From Nitrospirales bacterium (lineage in GTDB: Bacteria; Nitrospirota; Nitrospiria; Nitrospirales; UBA8639), in assembly GCA_029261305.1 (NCBI GenBank), contig JAJDBO010000279.1, forward strand, positions 1-7,032: a stretch of DNA of 7,032 nt. Reading direction: 5' to 3'. The position numbers and the translations under genes were made by a program. The notes beneath the pieces were generated by a model, which was not told the DNA's origin, made no database searches, and saw only the letters and a program-made list of their open reading frames with translations. Positions 5,814 to 7,032 of this stretch are shown here, piece by piece (position 1 is the first letter of the stretch; every line of letters begins with the position of its first letter).

Positions 5814-6815
5814 GTGAGTTTCTGGAAAAATAGACGAACACTTGTCGCCGGAGGAGCAGGGTTTATTGGTTCGTATTTGGTTGAGCAGTTGGTCGCAGAT
5901 GGGGCAGAAGTTACCGTCGTGGATAATCTTGAAAAAGGGAACCTCGACAATCTCAAATCTGTTCTGAGTGACATTCGTTTTATCAATAAGGATTTGCGTG
6001 ACGGGGATGTGTGCAAAACGGTTTGTCAGGGAAGTGAAGTAGTTTTGAATCTCGCAGCCCGGGCCTTTGGCGTTGAATATAGCAACGTTCATCATGGTGA
6101 GATGCTAACTTCTAATTTATTAATTGGCCTCAATTTGCTTGAAGCTGCTCGACTCGCCGAAGTTGAGAGGTATCTCATTGTCAGTACATGTTGTGTATAT
6201 CCTGATGATGCCGAGGTGCCAACTCCTGAGTATGATACTTTTGTCCGTTTTCCGGAAGAAGCCAATCAAGGTTACGGATGGGCTAAGCGTATTCTTGAGT
6301 TGCAAGGACGTTACTATGCCAGTGAGTATGGAATGAAGATTGCCATCGTAAGACTTTTCAATGCGTATGGTACTCGCGATTTTTGCTCCGATGGTAAATC
6401 GCATGTGATACCAGCGCTCATTAATAAGATTTTGAACGATTCAGATGAAATTTGTGTCTGGGGGAGTGGCGAGCAACGACGTAGTTTTATTCATGGCTGG
6501 GATGCGGCCGAGGCGATGAAAAGGATTATTGAACAACATCCTGAGCCAGATCCAATCAATGTGGGACTTGAAGAAGAAATATCCATTCACGACCTTGTGT
6601 TTCGTTTAATGAAACTAATGAATTCAACCAAACGAGTGATTTTTGACCGATCCAAACCTGAAGGGACTCAAAGAAAAAGCGCTGACATTTCAAAACTACG
6701 CGAAATCGTTGGGCCTGACTGGCCAGGGATTTCATTTGAGGATGGCCTCCAAGAAATGATTGATTGGCAGATGATGGTTATGACCAAGAGTGGAGAAAAT
6801 GAATTAGCATCATGA
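5814..6815 (+). CDS. Extended SDR nucleotide-sugar epimerase/reductase, GDP-L-fucose synthase / GDP-mannose 3,5-epimerase-like
   Basis: A 333-residue extended short-chain dehydrogenase. The Rossmann motif is GGAGFIG (Gly13, Gly16, Gly19), and strand 2 ends in VVDN; Asp37 there favours NAD(H) over NADP(H). The catalytic set is Thr125 and Cys127 (STCCVYP), Tyr154 and Lys158 (YGWAK) and His197 (SHVIPAL). These match GDP-fucose synthase Ser107, Cys109, Tyr136, Lys140 and His179 at a constant offset of 18, from memory of the E. coli enzyme; the Cys and His are the epimerisation acid/base pair. FNAYG, WGSGEQRRSFIH and DRSKPEGTQRK (278-288) also fit nucleotide-sugar SDRs of this group. The T-D-E motif of 4,6-dehydratases is absent. 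Likely role is epimerisation, perhaps with reduction, of a nucleotide-linked (4-keto) sugar in the cytoplasm. GTG start with AGGAG at good spacing. Its stop overlaps the next gene's start (ATGA), so the two are probably translationally coupled. Exact substrate is uncertain. Confidence 0.92.
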   Translation: MSFWKNRRTLVAGGAGFIGSYLVEQLVADGAEVTVVDNLEKGNLDNLKSVLSDIRFINKDLRDGDVCKTVCQGSEVVLNLAARAFGVEYSNVHHGEMLTSNLLIGLNLLEAARLAEVERYLIVSTCCVYPDDAEVPTPEYDTFVRFPEEANQGYGWAKRILELQGRYYASEYGMKIAIVRLFNAYGTRDFCSDGKSHVIPALINKILNDSDEICVWGSGEQRRSFIHGWDAAEAMKRIIEQHPEPDPINVGLEEEISIHDLVFRLMKLMNSTKRVIFDRSKPEGTQRKSADISKLREIVGPDWPGISFEDGLQEMIDWQMMVMTKSGENELAS

Positions 6816-7032
6816 CACAAGCAGTGGCTCGTTGCCCCAGAGTTGTAGGAATTATCCCCGCACGGGCTGGCTCCAAAGGTCTTCTAGATAAAAACATACG
6901 CCTTCTCTGCGGAAAACCATTAATTTACTATACTATCGTTGCCGCTCTTGCCGCGCGTTGCTTGGAAAGAATCATTGTTTCGACTGACAGTGAGCAGATT
7001 GCCAAAATTGCCAAAGACTATGGTGCAGAAGT
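6812..7032 (+). CDS. neuA: NeuA-type CMP-nonulosonate (acylneuraminate) cytidylyltransferase, N-terminal part, cut by window end
   Basis: The frame is open from ATG 6812 to the end of the window, giving about 73 residues of a protein usually near 230 or more. After a short leader it reads VVGIIPARAGSKGLLDKNI (residues 11-29), the CTP-binding N-terminal motif of CMP-NeuAc/CMP-Kdo synthetases, then CGKPLIYYTI and IIVSTDSEQIAKIAKDYGAE, all typical of NeuA. The family transfers CMP from CTP to a nonulosonic acid, making the donor for glycosyltransferases. Two small departures are AG for the more frequent GG and LLDKN for the common PGKN or PDKN form; Arg18, Ser21 and Lys22 of the nucleotide-binding loop are kept. 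Start: ATGA overlap with the stop of the SDR gene. GGAG lies about 16 bases upstream, too far for ideal initiation, so coupling is likely. With neuB in the same cluster, Kdo activation (KdsB) is unlikely; Leg, Neu or Pse versions cannot be told apart from this fragment. Confidence 0.94.
   Translation, partial: MTQAVARCPRVVGIIPARAGSKGLLDKNIRLLCGKPLIYYTIVAALAARCLERIIVSTDSEQIAKIAKDYGAE

Overview
The window is a single run of same-strand genes, seven whole or nearly whole plus one cut off at each end (eight in all). It reads as part of a surface-glycan gene cluster that makes a CMP-activated nonulosonic acid (the sialic, legionaminic and pseudaminic acid family). Base composition is close to half G+C by eye. 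The gene content (sugar synthase, CMP-transferase, nucleotide-sugar enzymes, dedicated acyl carrier protein) suggests a bacterium, probably with a Gram-negative type envelope, but nothing in the sequence fixes the taxon.

Layout: 1-252, 3' end of a probable SAM methyltransferase; 277-513, acyl carrier protein; 547-1578, FabH-like ketosynthase III; 1625-2695, NeuB-family nonulosonate synthase; 2784-3353, left-handed beta-helix acyltransferase; 3389-4279, metal-dependent TIM-barrel sugar isomerase/epimerase; 4292-5722, two CBS domains fused to a perosamine-synthase-like PLP aminotransferase; 5814-6815, extended SDR with a GDP-fucose-synthase-like active site; 6812-7032, 5' end of a NeuA-type CMP-sugar synthetase. 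Gaps are -4 to 91 bases, with no convincing internal terminator or promoter, so one or a few long transcripts are likely. There is no gene-free stretch over 300 bases and no RNA gene, mobile element or CRISPR array was seen.

How they may work together (inference): the aminotransferase, TIM-barrel enzyme and SDR would remodel a nucleotide-linked or free sugar. The acyltransferase, perhaps fed by the private ACP/ketosynthase pair, would acylate an amino or hydroxyl group. NeuB would condense the resulting 6-carbon sugar with phosphoenolpyruvate, and NeuA would load the 9-carbon product onto CMP. A 4,6-dehydratase, a hydrolysing 2-epimerase (NeuC/LegG type) and a glycosyltransferase are not in the window and would have to lie outside it. 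The most distinctive points are the CBS-aminotransferase fusion, the ACP/KAS III pair next to neuB, and the unassigned TIM-barrel step placed between neuB and neuA.
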